DNA of 64,000 bases from Enterococcus songbeiensis (GTDB taxonomy: Bacteria; Bacillota; Bacilli; Lactobacillales; Enterococcaceae), in the NCBI RefSeq assembly GCF_005405265.1, contig NZ_BJDS01000018.1, positions 1-64,000 on the forward strand, in the 5' to 3' direction. Positions 36,047-45,692 of the stretch are shown in pieces; position 1 is the stretch's first letter; each line of letters begins with the position of its first letter. The notes beneath the pieces are model-generated. The model had not been told where the DNA came from. It worked only from the letters and a program-made list of their open reading frames with translations, and did not search any database. A program made the translations under genes and the position numbers.

Positions 36047-36563
36047 AGAAGTTGACGTGGTTATTCGCGAAAGCCAGCCGGAAGATGCGGCAGAATTATT
36101 AGCAGTTACTAGACGCATCGGTGGAGAAACAGATTTTTTGATTATGGATGAAACAGGTATGCAGCTAACGACAGAACAACTGGCACTGCAATTGACCGCT
36201 TTTCAAGAAAGTCCCAATAATGTGTCACTGGTTGCTTTGGTGGACGGAAAGATTGTTGGCTTGGCTTCGGTTCTTGCAGAAAGCAATGAGCGAGTGGGAC
36301 ATATCGGTGAATTAGGAATCTCCATTTTAAAAGAATTCTGGGGAATGGGTTTGGGAAGTGTCATGATGGAAGAACTTTTGGCGTGGGCACAGGAGACTCA
36401 GATTATTCGTCGGCTGGAATTAACCGTGCAGGTGCGTAATCAGCGAGCAGTGCGCCTTTATCAACGGTTTGAGTTTACTATTGAAGGCACGCTGCCAAGA
36501 GGTGCCCGCAGCCGTGAGGGAGAATTCCTCGATGTTTATTTAATGAGTCGATTAATCGACTAA
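36039..36563 (+). CDS. GNAT family N-acetyltransferase
   Basis: A 174-aa acetyltransferase. Motif A is visible as L-G-I-S-I-L-K-E-F-W-G-M-G-L-G-S-V-M (residues about 88-106), followed by LTVQVRNQRAVRLYQRFEF and G-T-L-P-R-G-A-R. It resembles the ribosomal-protein or small-molecule N-acetyltransferases that lie next to tsaE in enterococci. ATG 36039 overlaps the tsaE stop, so the two are translationally coupled. The substrate is unknown. Confidence 0.92.
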   Translation: MREEVDVVIRESQPEDAAELLAVTRRIGGETDFLIMDETGMQLTTEQLALQLTAFQESPNNVSLVALVDGKIVGLASVLAESNERVGHIGELGISILKEFWGMGLGSVMMEELLAWAQETQIIRRLELTVQVRNQRAVRLYQRFEFTIEGTLPRGARSREGEFLDVYLMSRLID

Positions 36564-36572
36564 CAGAAAAGT

Positions 36573-36617
36573 AAAAAAGCACAAAAGTTACCAATTTTGG
36601 TAATTTTTGTGCTTTTT
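36573..36617. terminator. Bidirectional terminator after tsaE-GNAT
   Basis: A long stem AAAAAGCACAAAA-TTACC with GGTAA-TTTTGTGCTTTTT, between converging genes. Confidence 0.92.
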
Positions 36618-36620
36618 GGC

Positions 36621-37154
36621 TTATTTTACTAATACCAATTTTTTTAGCGGAGCTGTTCCAAATTGTTCTTCCTGATGCAAAAGAATTTTTGCACACGCAC
36701 GGCTGTCTTCCAACGCATCATGATGATGTTCCAATGGAATGTGTAATTGTTGGCACATTGTATTCAAGCGGTGATTTGGAAATTCCGGATACAATTTTCG
36801 GCTTGTCCGGACAGTGCATAAGGAAAGATAACTCGGTTGTTCCAAATGATAATAATCAAGACAGCCCGCCAACACACCAGTATCAAACCCGGCGTTATGG
36901 GCAACGATTAAGCTGTTTAAATTATAGTATTGTTGGATTTGCTGCCAAACTTCTGGAAATTTTGGGGCAGTCGCCACGTCTTCGGGATGAATCCCATGAA
37001 TTTGAATATTGCGCCAGAAAAAAGGGGTTTCCGGCTGGATCAGGGAATAGTATTCTCCGACGATTTGACTGTTGCGGACCATGACCAGCGCCAACGAACA
37101 GGCACTGTAAGGCTGATGATTGGCTGTCTCAAAGTCCATTGCGATAAAATTCAT
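36621..37154 (-). CDS. DEDDh 3'-5' exonuclease (DNA polymerase III epsilon-like)
   Basis: A 177-aa exonuclease. The DEDD residues are visible: D-F-E-T (residues about 7-10), H-N-A-G-F-D (about 85-90), and the C-terminal H-H-D-A-L-E-D. The His before the last Asp marks the DEDDh class. It is a stand-alone nuclease, like those used in repair or RNA turnover, rather than a polymerase subunit. I start it at ATG 37154 (MNFIAMDFE), 8 nt after GGAGG. exoA lies upstream on the same strand. Confidence 0.92.
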   Translation of the reverse strand: MNFIAMDFETANHQPYSACSLALVMVRNSQIVGEYYSLIQPETPFFWRNIQIHGIHPEDVATAPKFPEVWQQIQQYYNLNSLIVAHNAGFDTGVLAGCLDYYHLEQPSYLSLCTVRTSRKLYPEFPNHRLNTMCQQLHIPLEHHHDALEDSRACAKILLHQEEQFGTAPLKKLVLVK

Positions 37155-37226
37155 CACGGTCACCTCCGACTGTAATCTAGCACAATTTCCTTGTCGGCAA
37201 AAGATTTTTTTATAAAACTTAAGGAA

Positions 37227-37988
37227 TTATTGAAAGCGAACATCCAACTCCACTGGACAATGATCACTGCCAAAGATCTCTGTGTGGATTTTTGCGTCGG
37301 TCAGCTTTTCTTTTAGGTCAGCAGAGGTAACAAAATAATCAATTCGCCATCCGGCATTGTTTTTGCGAGCGTTGAAACGGTAGCTCCACCAAGAATAGAC
37401 GCCTTCCAATTCTGGATAAAAATAACGAAAGCTGTCAATATAGCCGTTGTCCAGTAAAGTAGAGAATTTTTCTCGTTCTTCTGGTGTAAACCCAGCATTT
37501 TTTTGATTGGTCTTCCAATTTTTCAAGTCGATTGGTTCGTGGGCAACATTCAAATCACCGCAGAGAATCACTGATTTTTTTTCTTTTAGCTGGTTCAAAT
37601 AGTCGCGAAATGCATCTTCCCAAGTCATGCGATAAGGCAAGCGCCGCAATTCATTTTGAGAATTTGGCGTGTAGCAGGTGACTAAATAAAATTCAGGATA
37701 CTCCAAGGTAATGACCCGACCTTCTGTATCATGCTCAGGAATTCCAATGCCGTAAGTTGCGCTCAAGGCAGGCTCCTTTGCAAAAATTGCAGTGCCGGAA
37801 TAACCTTTTTTCTCGGCGTAATTCCAATATTGATGATAACCGGGTAAATCCAACTCAATTTGTCCTGCTTGTAATTTCGTTTCCTGCAGGCAAAAAAAAT
37901 CCGCCTCTAACTCGTCAAATGCCTCCATAAAATTCTTTTTGACGATTGCTCGTAAACCATTGACGTTCCAAGAAATAAATTTCACCAT
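37227..37988 (-). CDS. exoA: Exodeoxyribonuclease III (AP endonuclease)
   Basis: A 253-aa enzyme of the ExoIII/APE1 family that cleaves DNA at abasic sites. The start F-I-S-W-N-V-N-G-L-R-A, L-Q-E-T-K-L, GDLNVAHEPIDL and the final SDHCPVELD are the conserved catalytic stretches (Asn, Glu, Asp and His residues all present). I start it at ATG 37988, behind GGAGGG; the frame extends upstream without a ribosome site. With ung nearby, the region is rich in base-excision repair. Confidence 0.96.
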   Translation of the reverse strand: MVKFISWNVNGLRAIVKKNFMEAFDELEADFFCLQETKLQAGQIELDLPGYHQYWNYAEKKGYSGTAIFAKEPALSATYGIGIPEHDTEGRVITLEYPEFYLVTCYTPNSQNELRRLPYRMTWEDAFRDYLNQLKEKKSVILCGDLNVAHEPIDLKNWKTNQKNAGFTPEEREKFSTLLDNGYIDSFRYFYPELEGVYSWWSYRFNARKNNAGWRIDYFVTSADLKEKLTDAKIHTEIFGSDHCPVELDVRFQ

Positions 37989-38069
37989 AAACCCTCCAGT
38001 CATTCTGTCCCCTATTTTAACCAAAAATGGGGTAAGATGAAAGTATCAGAATCGAAGGAAGTGAGTTTT

Positions 38070-38981
38070 ATGAAAATTGGTGTCATTGGGCTAGGGAATA
38101 TTGCACAGAAAGCCTATTTGCCCACCTATGTTAAAGTACAAAATCAAGGGGAGTTTTATTTTGCTACCCGTAACCCTCAGGTACAAAAGGAAATCAAAGA
38201 AAAATATCATTTAGCAAATATGGTAGGAACATTGGAAGAGCTGTTGGCAGTCGGAATCGAAGCGATTTTTATTCACACTGCCACAAGCAGCCATTATGCT
38301 ATTGCAAAAAAATGTTTGGAACAAGGCATCCATGTTTTTATGGATAAACCTGCTAGTGAACGGGTAACCGAGGTCGCTGAATTGCAACAAATCGCAGCAG
38401 ATAAAAAGTGTTTCTTGATGATTGGTTTTAATCGGCGATTTGCGCCGATGGTTCAAAAATTAAAAGAAATTCCTGATAAGCGCTTGATTTTATTACAGAA
38501 AAATCGGGTTTCAGCAAAGGAATCAACTGCTTTTGTTATTTATGATTTATTCCTACACGTCATCGATACTGCGGTGTATTTGTTGGATGGTCCTATCCAT
38601 CAAGTAAGCAGCCGCATTCGGGAAACGGATGGTTTTTTAGAAACAGCAACGCTGCAACTGGAAACGGCAGATTCGACGGCTTTGTTGACAATGGATTTAC
38701 GAAGCGGCGCCAATACAGAATTGTATCAAGTGACCAGTCCACAAGCCACCCATCTATTGACGGATCTGACTAATCTGCAAACATTTAGCACCCAACAAAC
38801 CCTCACAACTTTTGGCGATTGGGAGACGACGCTGTATAAGCGAGGCTTTGAACAATTAGTGGAAAGCTTTATCGAAGGAATAAAAACCACTAATTTTGCA
38901 ATCATGCGACAAGAAAATGTTTTTCTCAGTCATGAATTGTGTCAACAAATGCTGCAGGAGCATGAGCGCCATCTGCTGTAG
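38070..38981 (+). CDS. Gfo/Idh/MocA family oxidoreductase
   Basis: A 303-aa NAD(P)-dependent oxidoreductase. The Rossmann motif is G-L-G-N-I-A (residues about 8-13) after KIGVIG, the conserved E-K-P-x element appears as M-D-K-P-A-S (about 92-97), and the C-terminal beta-sheet domain follows. The substrate, perhaps a sugar or cyclitol, cannot be read. I start it at ATG 38070, behind GAAGGAAGTG. The next gene, murB, begins 65 bp later. Confidence 0.9.
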   Translation: MKIGVIGLGNIAQKAYLPTYVKVQNQGEFYFATRNPQVQKEIKEKYHLANMVGTLEELLAVGIEAIFIHTATSSHYAIAKKCLEQGIHVFMDKPASERVTEVAELQQIAADKKCFLMIGFNRRFAPMVQKLKEIPDKRLILLQKNRVSAKESTAFVIYDLFLHVIDTAVYLLDGPIHQVSSRIRETDGFLETATLQLETADSTALLTMDLRSGANTELYQVTSPQATHLLTDLTNLQTFSTQQTLTTFGDWETTLYKRGFEQLVESFIEGIKTTNFAIMRQENVFLSHELCQQMLQEHERHLL

Positions 38982-39046
38982 GGGTGGTCAGTTTTTCCTT
39001 CTCATGCTAAAATGAGTGAGATATCTGTAAAGAAGGGAAAATTTTA

Positions 39047-39946
39047 GTGAAAGAAAAAATCGTTCGTGTGTTTCCAGAAAGCACACTTTTAATTGATGAA
39101 CCATTGATGAATTATACGTTTACTAAAACCGGTGGACCGGCAGATATTTTGGCTTTTCCTGAATCTGCGGAAGAAGTAGAGCAGTTGGTCAATTATTGTC
39201 GGGAAGAAGCAATCCCTTGGATGGTTTTGGGAAATGCCAGCAATTTGATCGTGCGTGATGGTGGCATTCGCGGACTAGTAATCATGCTGTCAGGAATGAA
39301 CAAAATTACCGTGAAAGAAGCCTTGGTGGAAGTGGAAGCCGGCGCAAAACTGATTGATACCACTTATGCCGCTTTGCAGGAATCATTAACAGGCTTTGAA
39401 TTTGCCTGTGGTATTCCTGGGAGTGTGGGCGGTGCAGTTTTCATGAATGCCGGAGCATACGGGGGAGAAATCAAAGATGTTTTTGAATCCTGTGATGTGT
39501 TACTGGAGGATGGTCAAGTCAAAACCTTTACCAACGAAGAAATGGATTTTTCTTATCGTCACAGCCAAGTACAGGAATTACATGCTATTATCTTGCGGGC
39601 TCGTTTTCGATTAGCAGTGGGCGACCCGAAAAAAATCAGCGAGCGAATGGCTGAATTAACGGAAATGCGCCAATCAAAACAACCGTTGGAATATCCTTCT
39701 TGCGGCAGTGTCTTCAAACGTCCTGAGGGTCATTTCACGGGTCAATTGATTCAAGAAGCCGGTTTGCAAGGCTTGAAATGGGGCGGTGCGCAAATCTCTG
39801 AAAAGCATGCAGGCTTTATCGTGAATATCGATCACGCCACTGCTACGGATTATTTAGAATTGATTGCCCATATCCAACAAGTAATCAAAGAAAAATTTAA
39901 TGTCACCCTAGAAACGGAAGTCCGGATTATTGGTGAGGAAGTGTAA
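39047..39946 (+). CDS. murB: UDP-N-acetylenolpyruvoylglucosamine reductase
   Basis: A 299-aa FAD enzyme of peptidoglycan synthesis that reduces UDP-GlcNAc-enolpyruvate to UDP-MurNAc. FAD-binding motifs L-G-N-A-S-N-L-I-V and [17 protein letters not shown] are intact, as is the C-terminal [10 protein letters not shown] (the Ser acid) and the final E-V-R-I-I-G. The start is GTG 39047, behind AGAAGGGAAAA. It has a TTATG-type promoter region within about 60 bp and ends at a strong terminator. Confidence 0.97.
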   Translation: MKEKIVRVFPESTLLIDEPLMNYTFTKTGGPADILAFPESAEEVEQLVNYCREEAIPWMVLGNASNLIVRDGGIRGLVIMLSGMNKITVKEALVEVEAGAKLIDTTYAALQESLTGFEFACGIPGSVGGAVFMNAGAYGGEIKDVFESCDVLLEDGQVKTFTNEEMDFSYRHSQVQELHAIILRARFRLAVGDPKKISERMAELTEMRQSKQPLEYPSCGSVFKRPEGHFTGQLIQEAGLQGLKWGGAQISEKHAGFIVNIDHATATDYLELIAHIQQVIKEKFNVTLETEVRIIGEEV

Positions 39947-39947
39947 T

Positions 39948-40014
39948 TAAAAAACTTCTTCTGTGTAAGAGACCTGCTTTTTGCAGTTTCTCTTTACATA
40001 GAAGAAGTTTTTTT
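39948..40014. terminator. Bidirectional terminator after murB
   Basis: A long stem AAAAAACTTCTTCT...AGAAGAAGTTTTTTT with an inner AGAGAC/GTTTCTCT part, between converging genes. Confidence 0.92.
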
Positions 40015-40657
40015 AATAGCTGTCGATTCGATTTTTTTTCATTAAGCGAAGTAATACGGCAGAAACTGCCGCAGTTGCAATTCCGGCAACAATTGCTTCA
40101 GGAATGCCACTGGTAAAAATCACACCTAAAATTGCCCCGTAGATAGCAGAACCAGCTTGTTTGATAACTTGTGCATAATCTGATTGAAATAAGAAATAAA
40201 TCAGATTCATGACTAAAATCGTATTTGTTAACGAACCGGCGACACCGGCGATAAATAACGAAATCGGTGTTTTATTTCTGGTTAATTTTTGGAATCCTTT
40301 AAAAACAAAGTAAGGCACCACACCAATCAAGATGCGGGGAATCAACGCTACAATTAGGGCTTTCCAACTCCCCTGATTCGTTCCGATAATTGGAATAAAA
40401 GGGGAGAATACAAAGGATAACGGAGTAGGATTGAAGGTCGAGTTAATGATGCTGATGACCCCAAAGGAACCTCCTAAAAAACCACCTAGTCTAGGTCCCA
40501 AAAGAATCGATGCAATGATTACCGGAATATGCATGGTGGTTGCTTTGATTGGACCAATGGGAATAAATCCCAAAAAAGGAACTAATGCCATTAAGATCAT
40601 AATCCCCAAAAAAATGGCAGTAAGAACTAAATCAAAGGTACTGGTTTTCTTTTTCAT
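40013..40657 (-). CDS. panT: ECF transporter S component, probably pantothenate (PanT)
   Basis: A 214-aa integral membrane protein with about six helices and the S-component pattern: an N-terminal basic stretch before helix 1 (KKKTSTFDLVLTAIFLG), A-T-T-M-H-I-P-V-I-I-A and L-G-P-R-L-G-G-F-L-G-G in the substrate loop region. It supplies vitamin specificity to the ECF ATPase core encoded elsewhere. Pantothenate is inferred from the position after coaB-coaC. I start it at ATG 40657, behind AAGGAG, overlapping the coaC end. Confidence 0.85.
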   Translation of the reverse strand: MKKKTSTFDLVLTAIFLGIMILMALVPFLGFIPIGPIKATTMHIPVIIASILLGPRLGGFLGGSFGVISIINSTFNPTPLSFVFSPFIPIIGTNQGSWKALIVALIPRILIGVVPYFVFKGFQKLTRNKTPISLFIAGVAGSLTNTILVMNLIYFLFQSDYAQVIKQAGSAIYGAILGVIFTSGIPEAIVAGIATAAVSAVLLRLMKKNRIDSY

Positions 40658-40661
40658 TTGC

Positions 40662-41216
40662 TTACTCCTTTGATGCCAATGCAGCTTCTGCCTGTTTAAT
40701 GATTTCATCTAAGGTTGCGAGTGCGCCGCGACCAAAATCACCGCAGGCCAACAAAGCTTCCCGAGGTTCGATTTCTTGGTAGCCAAATTCTTTTAGCGTG
40801 GCAAGATTGCGTTGAAGAATCGGTTGTTGGTACATATTGGTATTCATTGCTGGAGCAATCAACTTCGGTACTTCTGGTTTCAATGCCATGGCAACTGTAG
40901 AAAGCATATCATCGGCGATGCCATTTGCCAGTTTACCGATAATATTAGCTGTTGCCGGAGCGACTAAAAAGAGGTCGGCACCTTTGGCTAAATCGATATG
41001 ATTGATGGAATCAGGAATTCGTTCCTGCATGACATCTGTATGCACCATCCGTTTGGATAACGATTGCAATGTCAATGGGGTAATAAATTTTGTACTGCTT
41101 TCGGTCATCAAAACATCCACTGCATATCCGCGTTTTGTTAATTCATTCGTAATATCCGCCGCTTTATAGGCAGATATACTGCCGGAAATGCCAAGCAAAA
41201 TATGTTTTTGTCTCAT
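40662..41216 (-). CDS. coaC: Phosphopantothenoylcysteine decarboxylase
   Basis: A 184-aa FMN flavoprotein that decarboxylates phosphopantothenoylcysteine to phosphopantetheine in CoA synthesis. The start HILLGISGSISAYKAADI and the catalytic His in S-I-N-H-I-D-L are clear; the A-P-A-M-N-T-N-M-Y motif is the substrate clamp. Here CoaC is a separate protein rather than the CoaBC fusion of most bacteria. Its ATG overlaps the coaB stop by 4 bp. Confidence 0.96.
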   Translation of the reverse strand: MRQKHILLGISGSISAYKAADITNELTKRGYAVDVLMTESSTKFITPLTLQSLSKRMVHTDVMQERIPDSINHIDLAKGADLFLVAPATANIIGKLANGIADDMLSTVAMALKPEVPKLIAPAMNTNMYQQPILQRNLATLKEFGYQEIEPREALLACGDFGRGALATLDEIIKQAEAALASKE

Positions 41217-41971
41217 TTTTTCTCCTCCAATCGCTTTGTCAAAGCCGTGACGATCATATCGGCAATAGCTGATTTGGTCTGTGCTTGGGCAAGAATGCCC
41301 GCTGAATCTACTAGGTAGCCCAGGTGCTGTTCCCCGCTAATGCTTTCCAAATCATTTGCCAAAATAAAATCCGCCTGATTTTTTTTCAGATTTTCTTGAG
41401 CCACGTGAATCAATTCTTCTTTGGAAACACCTACGAGTAGTTTGAAGCCTACAAGGAGAGTGTCTGGTTGCAGTTGTTTGATTTGTTGAATAACTTTAGG
41501 CGTTTGTTTCAATACTAAGAATAAATGACTGGTTTGGGAGGAGATTTTTTTCTCCGTTGGTTGTTGCAACTTCTCCACCAGCTTTTGCAGCCGCTGTTCG
41601 TCCAGTGGTTGATGAGGATTTTTAGCAACCTCCGCATTAATCGCTGCAAGAAATTCTTCTTGGGAAAGGCTAAGTTCTGGAGTGAAATCACTGACTGCCA
41701 TGCTGTGAATCACAGCATCATAAACATTCTTTTGCAGCAACTTGCCAAGCGTTTGGGATAAGTCGTTTGTCGAAGAAATAATATGTCGAGTCAGATTATC
41801 TGTTTCCAGTGGTTGCAAGGCGGTTGCAGTCGTCACATAATCAACGATAGCACCGTCAGCAAGCAACCGCTTAGCAAGTCCAATGCCTAAGCGGCCGCTG
41901 GAATGATTTGTAATGGCCCGCACTTGATCAATCGGCTCAGACGTTCCGCCCGCCGTAAGTAAGATTCTCAT
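41213..41971 (-). CDS. coaB: Phosphopantothenate-cysteine ligase
   Basis: A 252-aa stand-alone CoaB that joins cysteine to phosphopantothenate (CTP-dependent in most bacteria). The start I-L-L-T-A-G-G-T-S-E-P-I-D-Q-V-R and the R-A-I-T-N-H-S-S-G-R-L-G motif are diagnostic; A-V-S-D-F and G-F-K-L lie further on. The separate CoaB plus CoaC arrangement is known from streptococci and enterococci. Gene order coaB-coaC-panT, with overlapping ends, indicates one CoA-precursor operon, which begins at the quinone-oxidoreductase gene. Confidence 0.95.
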   Translation of the reverse strand: MRILLTAGGTSEPIDQVRAITNHSSGRLGIGLAKRLLADGAIVDYVTTATALQPLETDNLTRHIISSTNDLSQTLGKLLQKNVYDAVIHSMAVSDFTPELSLSQEEFLAAINAEVAKNPHQPLDEQRLQKLVEKLQQPTEKKISSQTSHLFLVLKQTPKVIQQIKQLQPDTLLVGFKLLVGVSKEELIHVAQENLKKNQADFILANDLESISGEQHLGYLVDSAGILAQAQTKSAIADMIVTALTKRLEEKK

Positions 41972-41979
41972 TTTTTCAC

Positions 41980-42960
41980 CTACATTTTAATTATTGTTCG
42001 TCCTTGGTGGGTTCCGGCAAGTAAGGATTGAATGGTTGCCGGTGCTTCTACCAAAGTGATTTCATTGGTTTTTATCTGATCCGCCACGTTTAAATCCGTT
42101 GCTAAACGCTGCCAAAGTTTTTTTCTGGCAGGCATCGGAACGTTGACGGAATCAATACCGATGATGCGAATTCCTCGTAAGATAAAGGGTAGGACGGTGG
42201 TTTCTAAGCCGATGCCGGCAGCATTTCCGCATAATGCTGCCGTGCCACCATAACTCAGCTGAGGCAAAAGTGCCGTTAATAATTCGCCACCGACCGTATC
42301 AATCAGCCCGCTTAATTGCTGTTTGGCTAAGGGACGGATTTTTTCTGGTATCAAAGATTCTGGTGGAACAATGTCAGAAGCTCCAAGTTCTTTTAACCAG
42401 TCTTGAGCTTCTTCTTTGCGGGAAACGGCAATGATTTGCTGGTAACCTAATTTTTTTAACATAGCAATGGCACAACTACCAACGCCACCACTTGCTCCCG
42501 TCACAAAAATCGGTTCTTCTTTTTTGACACCGCCTGCTTCAAGCGCGGCTACTGCCAAGCCAGCTGTAAAACCGGCCGTGCCAAATTGCATCGCCTGTTT
42601 TTCGGAAAGTTCTTTAGGTAAAGAAACGAGCCAATCCCCAGGAACTTGTTGATAGTCGCTAAAACCGCCGGGATGAGATACTCCTAGACCATAACCGGTC
42701 ACGACGACTTTATCTCCGGAAGCAAAATTTTGGTGTTTGCTTTCAACGACTTCGCCAGCAAGATCGATACCGGGAATCATAGGATAGCTTCGAATCACAC
42801 CGCCTTTTTGTTGGGTCGCCAATGCATCTTTAAAATTGATATCAGAATAGGCAATCTTGACTAAAACCTGATTTTCTAAAAGCTCAGAAAAAGTCTGAGA
42901 CTGGATACTAGTTTGAAAGTTTGGCTGATCAGTAACGACCAGTGCCGTATATTTTTTCAA
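41980..42960 (-). CDS. YhdH/YhfP family quinone oxidoreductase (AcuI-like)
   Basis: A 326-aa zinc-independent medium-chain dehydrogenase. It has an N-terminal GroES-like domain (about 1-130) and a nucleotide-binding domain with V-T-G-A-S-G-G-V-G-S-C-A-I (about 152-164). It lacks the catalytic zinc cysteines. Family members such as AcuI reduce acrylyl-CoA; the substrate here is unknown. It lies 8 bp upstream of coaB, so the CoA genes are co-transcribed with it. ATG 42960 follows AAAGGAG. Confidence 0.9.
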   Translation of the reverse strand: MKKYTALVVTDQPNFQTSIQSQTFSELLENQVLVKIAYSDINFKDALATQQKGGVIRSYPMIPGIDLAGEVVESKHQNFASGDKVVVTGYGLGVSHPGGFSDYQQVPGDWLVSLPKELSEKQAMQFGTAGFTAGLAVAALEAGGVKKEEPIFVTGASGGVGSCAIAMLKKLGYQQIIAVSRKEEAQDWLKELGASDIVPPESLIPEKIRPLAKQQLSGLIDTVGGELLTALLPQLSYGGTAALCGNAAGIGLETTVLPFILRGIRIIGIDSVNVPMPARKKLWQRLATDLNVADQIKTNEITLVEAPATIQSLLAGTHQGRTIIKM

Positions 42961-43126
42961 GAGTAAAAACTCCTTTCAAAATTTTCTTTAATCATACCAC
43001 AACTCCGTGATTTCTTGGGAGATTCTTACTTTTTTATCCGCCTGTTTTTTGAAGAAGAGCTTTGGTTTTATCAATCATAAAATGCAAAGAATATTTCTTT
43101 TGAAGAAAAAAGTTTTCAAAAAATAC

Positions 43127-43190
43127 TTGTCTTTTTTGCCAAAGTTCGTATACTTGAAAAGGGTAATAGTAAACATCGAGTTTACTATTA
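43127..43190 (+). promoter_or_regulatory. Promoter and palindromic operator of cupin regulator-potABCD
   Basis: -35 TTGTCT (43127-43132), 16 bp, -10 TATACT (43149-43154). Just after the expected start is a perfect inverted repeat TAATAGTAAAC (43164-43174), 5-nt spacer, GTTTACTATTA (43180-43190). The size and place fit an operator for the XRE-cupin regulator encoded next, repressing its own operon. As RNA it could also form a leader hairpin. Confidence 0.7.
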
Positions 43191-43222
43191 GCAAACTTTT
43201 GGAGCTTATCGGAGGTGACGCT

Positions 43223-43765
43223 GTGGAAATCGGCGAGAAACTGCGCAATTTGCGGGTACAGAAAAATTTGACGCAGGAAGAATTAGGGGAACGAACAGAT
43301 TTATCAAAAGGGTATCTTTCACAATTGGAACGAGACTTAAGTTCACCGTCAATGGAAACCTTTTTTTCGATTTTAGAAGCATTGGGGGTTACGCCGGAAG
43401 AATTTTTCCGTCAGGACCTTGTGGATCAACAAATCGTGTACACCAAGGAAGACAGCACGATTTATTATGATGAGGAAAACGGTTATGAGTTGAAATGGCT
43501 GATTCCTGGTTCTAATGAAAAAGAAATGGAACCGGTGCTGTTGACCTTTGATAAGGCCGGTGAGTACAAAACCTTCGAGCCTTCTCTGTCAGAAACGTTT
43601 ATTTATGTGCTGGAGGGACGGGTCACGTTGACCTTGGGAGAAACGATGTATCCCGCCAAAAAAGGGCAGTCGATTTATTACCAAGCCACTGAACCCCACC
43701 AATTAAAAAATCAAGCCAACGGAAAAAGTCGCCTGCTGATTATTGCGACGGATTCGTATTTATAG
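43223..43765 (+). CDS. XRE-cupin transcriptional regulator of the pot operon
   Basis: A 180-aa protein with an N-terminal XRE helix-turn-helix (residues about 5-60: K-N-L-T-Q-E-E-L-G-E-R-T-D-L-S-K-G-Y-L-S-Q) and a C-terminal cupin (about 110-178). This PuuR-like architecture senses small metabolites, commonly polyamines or amino acids. The start is GTG 43223, behind GGAGGTGACG; the longer upstream frame runs through the operator. It is 16 bp before potA, so it controls and is co-transcribed with potABCD. Polyamine as effector is inferred. Confidence 0.92.
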   Translation: MEIGEKLRNLRVQKNLTQEELGERTDLSKGYLSQLERDLSSPSMETFFSILEALGVTPEEFFRQDLVDQQIVYTKEDSTIYYDEENGYELKWLIPGSNEKEMEPVLLTFDKAGEYKTFEPSLSETFIYVLEGRVTLTLGETMYPAKKGQSIYYQATEPHQLKNQANGKSRLLIIATDSYL

Positions 43766-43781
43766 TTTAGGAGTGTGAAAA

Positions 43782-44864
43782 GTGAAACCAATCATTTCAT
43801 TTAATGAAGTTGTGAAACAGTACGATGAAGATACTGTTTTGAAAAAAGTCAGTTTCGAGATCGAAGAAGGAAAGTTTTATACATTGTTAGGTCCTTCCGG
43901 CTGCGGCAAAACGACAATTTTAAGAATTATTGCCGGCTTCACCGAAGCGACAGACGGGGATGTTTTTTTTGATGGGGAACGGATCAATGATGTTCCGGCA
44001 AACAAGCGTCAAGTAAATACAGTTTTTCAAGATTACGCACTGTTTCCGCATATGAATGTGTTTGAAAATGTAGCGTTTGGTTTACGAATTAAAAAAATGC
44101 CGAAAAAACAAATTGAAGAAAAAGTGCTACAAGCTTTGCGAATGGTGCAATTAAAAGGCTATGAAAAACGGGAAATCAGTGAAATGTCAGGCGGGCAACG
44201 ACAACGGGTAGCGATTGCTCGAGCAATCGTCAATGAACCAAAAGTTTTACTGTTGGACGAACCTTTGTCTGCGTTGGATTTGAAATTGCGCACAGATATG
44301 CAATATGAGTTACGGGAATTGCAGCAGCGTTTAGGAATTACGTTTATTTTTGTGACCCATGACCAAGAGGAAGCCTTGGCGATGAGTGATGAGATTTTTG
44401 TCATGAATAAAGGAAAAATCATTCAAAGTGGGACGCCGGTTGATATTTACGATGAGCCAATCAATCATTTTGTTGCCGATTTTGTGGGAGAAAGCAACAT
44501 CGTCAACGGTACGATGATCGAAGATAATTTGGTGGAATTTGTCGGTAAACGCTTTGAGTGTGTGGATGGGGGGATGCGACCCAATGAACCCGTGGAAGTC
44601 GTCTTGCGTCCGGAAGATTTGTCTTTGACCACTGCTGAAAAAGGAAAACTGGTCGTGCGAGTAGACACGCAACTGTTTCGGGGCGTGCATTATGAAATCA
44701 TTTGTTACGATGAACAGGGAAACGAATGGATGGTCCATTCGACTCGTAAAGCAGTGGAGGGCAGTCAAATCGGTTTGGCATTCGAACCGGAAGATATCCA
44801 CGTCATGCGTTTCAATGAATCAGAAGAAGATTTTGATGCGCGGCTGGAAAGCTACGAAGAATAG
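43782..44864 (+). CDS. potA: Spermidine/putrescine ABC transporter ATPase
   Basis: A 360-aa ATPase of the polyamine importer. Walker A is G-P-S-G-C-G-K-T-T (about 37-45), the signature is [12 protein letters not shown], Walker B is [11 protein letters not shown], and the H-switch is FVTHDQEEA. The C-terminal TOBE-like regulatory domain (about 240-360) is present. The start is GTG 43782, behind TTTAGGAG. It begins the potABCD transport genes. Confidence 0.96.
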   Translation: MKPIISFNEVVKQYDEDTVLKKVSFEIEEGKFYTLLGPSGCGKTTILRIIAGFTEATDGDVFFDGERINDVPANKRQVNTVFQDYALFPHMNVFENVAFGLRIKKMPKKQIEEKVLQALRMVQLKGYEKREISEMSGGQRQRVAIARAIVNEPKVLLLDEPLSALDLKLRTDMQYELRELQQRLGITFIFVTHDQEEALAMSDEIFVMNKGKIIQSGTPVDIYDEPINHFVADFVGESNIVNGTMIEDNLVEFVGKRFECVDGGMRPNEPVEVVLRPEDLSLTTAEKGKLVVRVDTQLFRGVHYEIICYDEQGNEWMVHSTRKAVEGSQIGLAFEPEDIHVMRFNESEEDFDARLESYEE

Positions 44865-44876
44865 GGGGAAGCGAAA

Positions 44877-45692
44877 ATGACAAAAATGCGACGCTTTTAT
44901 TCAATCCCTTATTTTATCTGGTTGTTGTTGTTTGTGATTGCACCGGTCTTGCTGATCGTGTATCAATCCTTTTTTGATACTAGTGGTGCCTTTACGCTGG
45001 CAAATTATCAAAATTATCTTGGTTCAGGAAAGTATCTGACCATGACCTTGAATTCAATTTGGTATGCTTTTTTGATTACAGCATTGACACTGTTGATCAG
45101 TTATCCAACAGCGTATTTTTTAACAAAATTAAAGCATAAAGATCTTTGGTTGCTGTTGATTATTTTGCCCACGTGGGTCAATTTATTGCTAAAAGCCTAT
45201 GCTTTTATCGGAATCTTTGGGATTCATGGCGGTATCAATCAGTTTATCGGATTGTTCGGTCTGGCACCCCATCAGATTTTATTTACAGATGTCAGTTTTT
45301 TGATTGTTGCTATGTATATTGAACTGCCCTTTATGATTATGCCGATTTTCAATGCATTGGAAGAATTGAATCCTTCCTTAATCAGCGCTAGTCGGGATCT
45401 GGGAGCAAATAGTTTTGAAACTTTTCGGCGGGTGATTTTTCCTTTGTCCTTGAATGGGGTCAAAAGTGGTGTGCAAGCAGTATTTATTCCCTCTCTTTCA
45501 TTGTTCATGTTGACTCGATTAATCGGGGGCAATCGGGTGATTACCTTAGGAACGGCGATTGAACAGCATTTCTTAGTGACACAAAACTGGGGAATGGGTT
45601 CAACGATTGGTGTGGTCCTGATTTTGGCGATGTTCTTAGTTATGATTTTAACGGGTGAAAAACGTAAAGGTAAAGGAGGACATAAAAAATGA
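44877..45692 (+). CDS. potB: Spermidine/putrescine ABC transporter permease PotB
   Basis: A 271-aa permease with about six membrane helices. The EAA coupling loop that contacts the ATPase is at about 160-180 (EELNPSLISASRDLGANSFETF, shown in part). The N-terminus Y-S-I-P-Y-F-I-W-L-L-L-F is typical of PotB. ATG 44877 follows GGGGGAAGCG, 12 bp after potA. Its stop overlaps potC by 4 bp. Confidence 0.96.
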   Translation: MTKMRRFYSIPYFIWLLLFVIAPVLLIVYQSFFDTSGAFTLANYQNYLGSGKYLTMTLNSIWYAFLITALTLLISYPTAYFLTKLKHKDLWLLLIILPTWVNLLLKAYAFIGIFGIHGGINQFIGLFGLAPHQILFTDVSFLIVAMYIELPFMIMPIFNALEELNPSLISASRDLGANSFETFRRVIFPLSLNGVKSGVQAVFIPSLSLFMLTRLIGGNRVITLGTAIEQHFLVTQNWGMGSTIGVVLILAMFLVMILTGEKRKGKGGHKK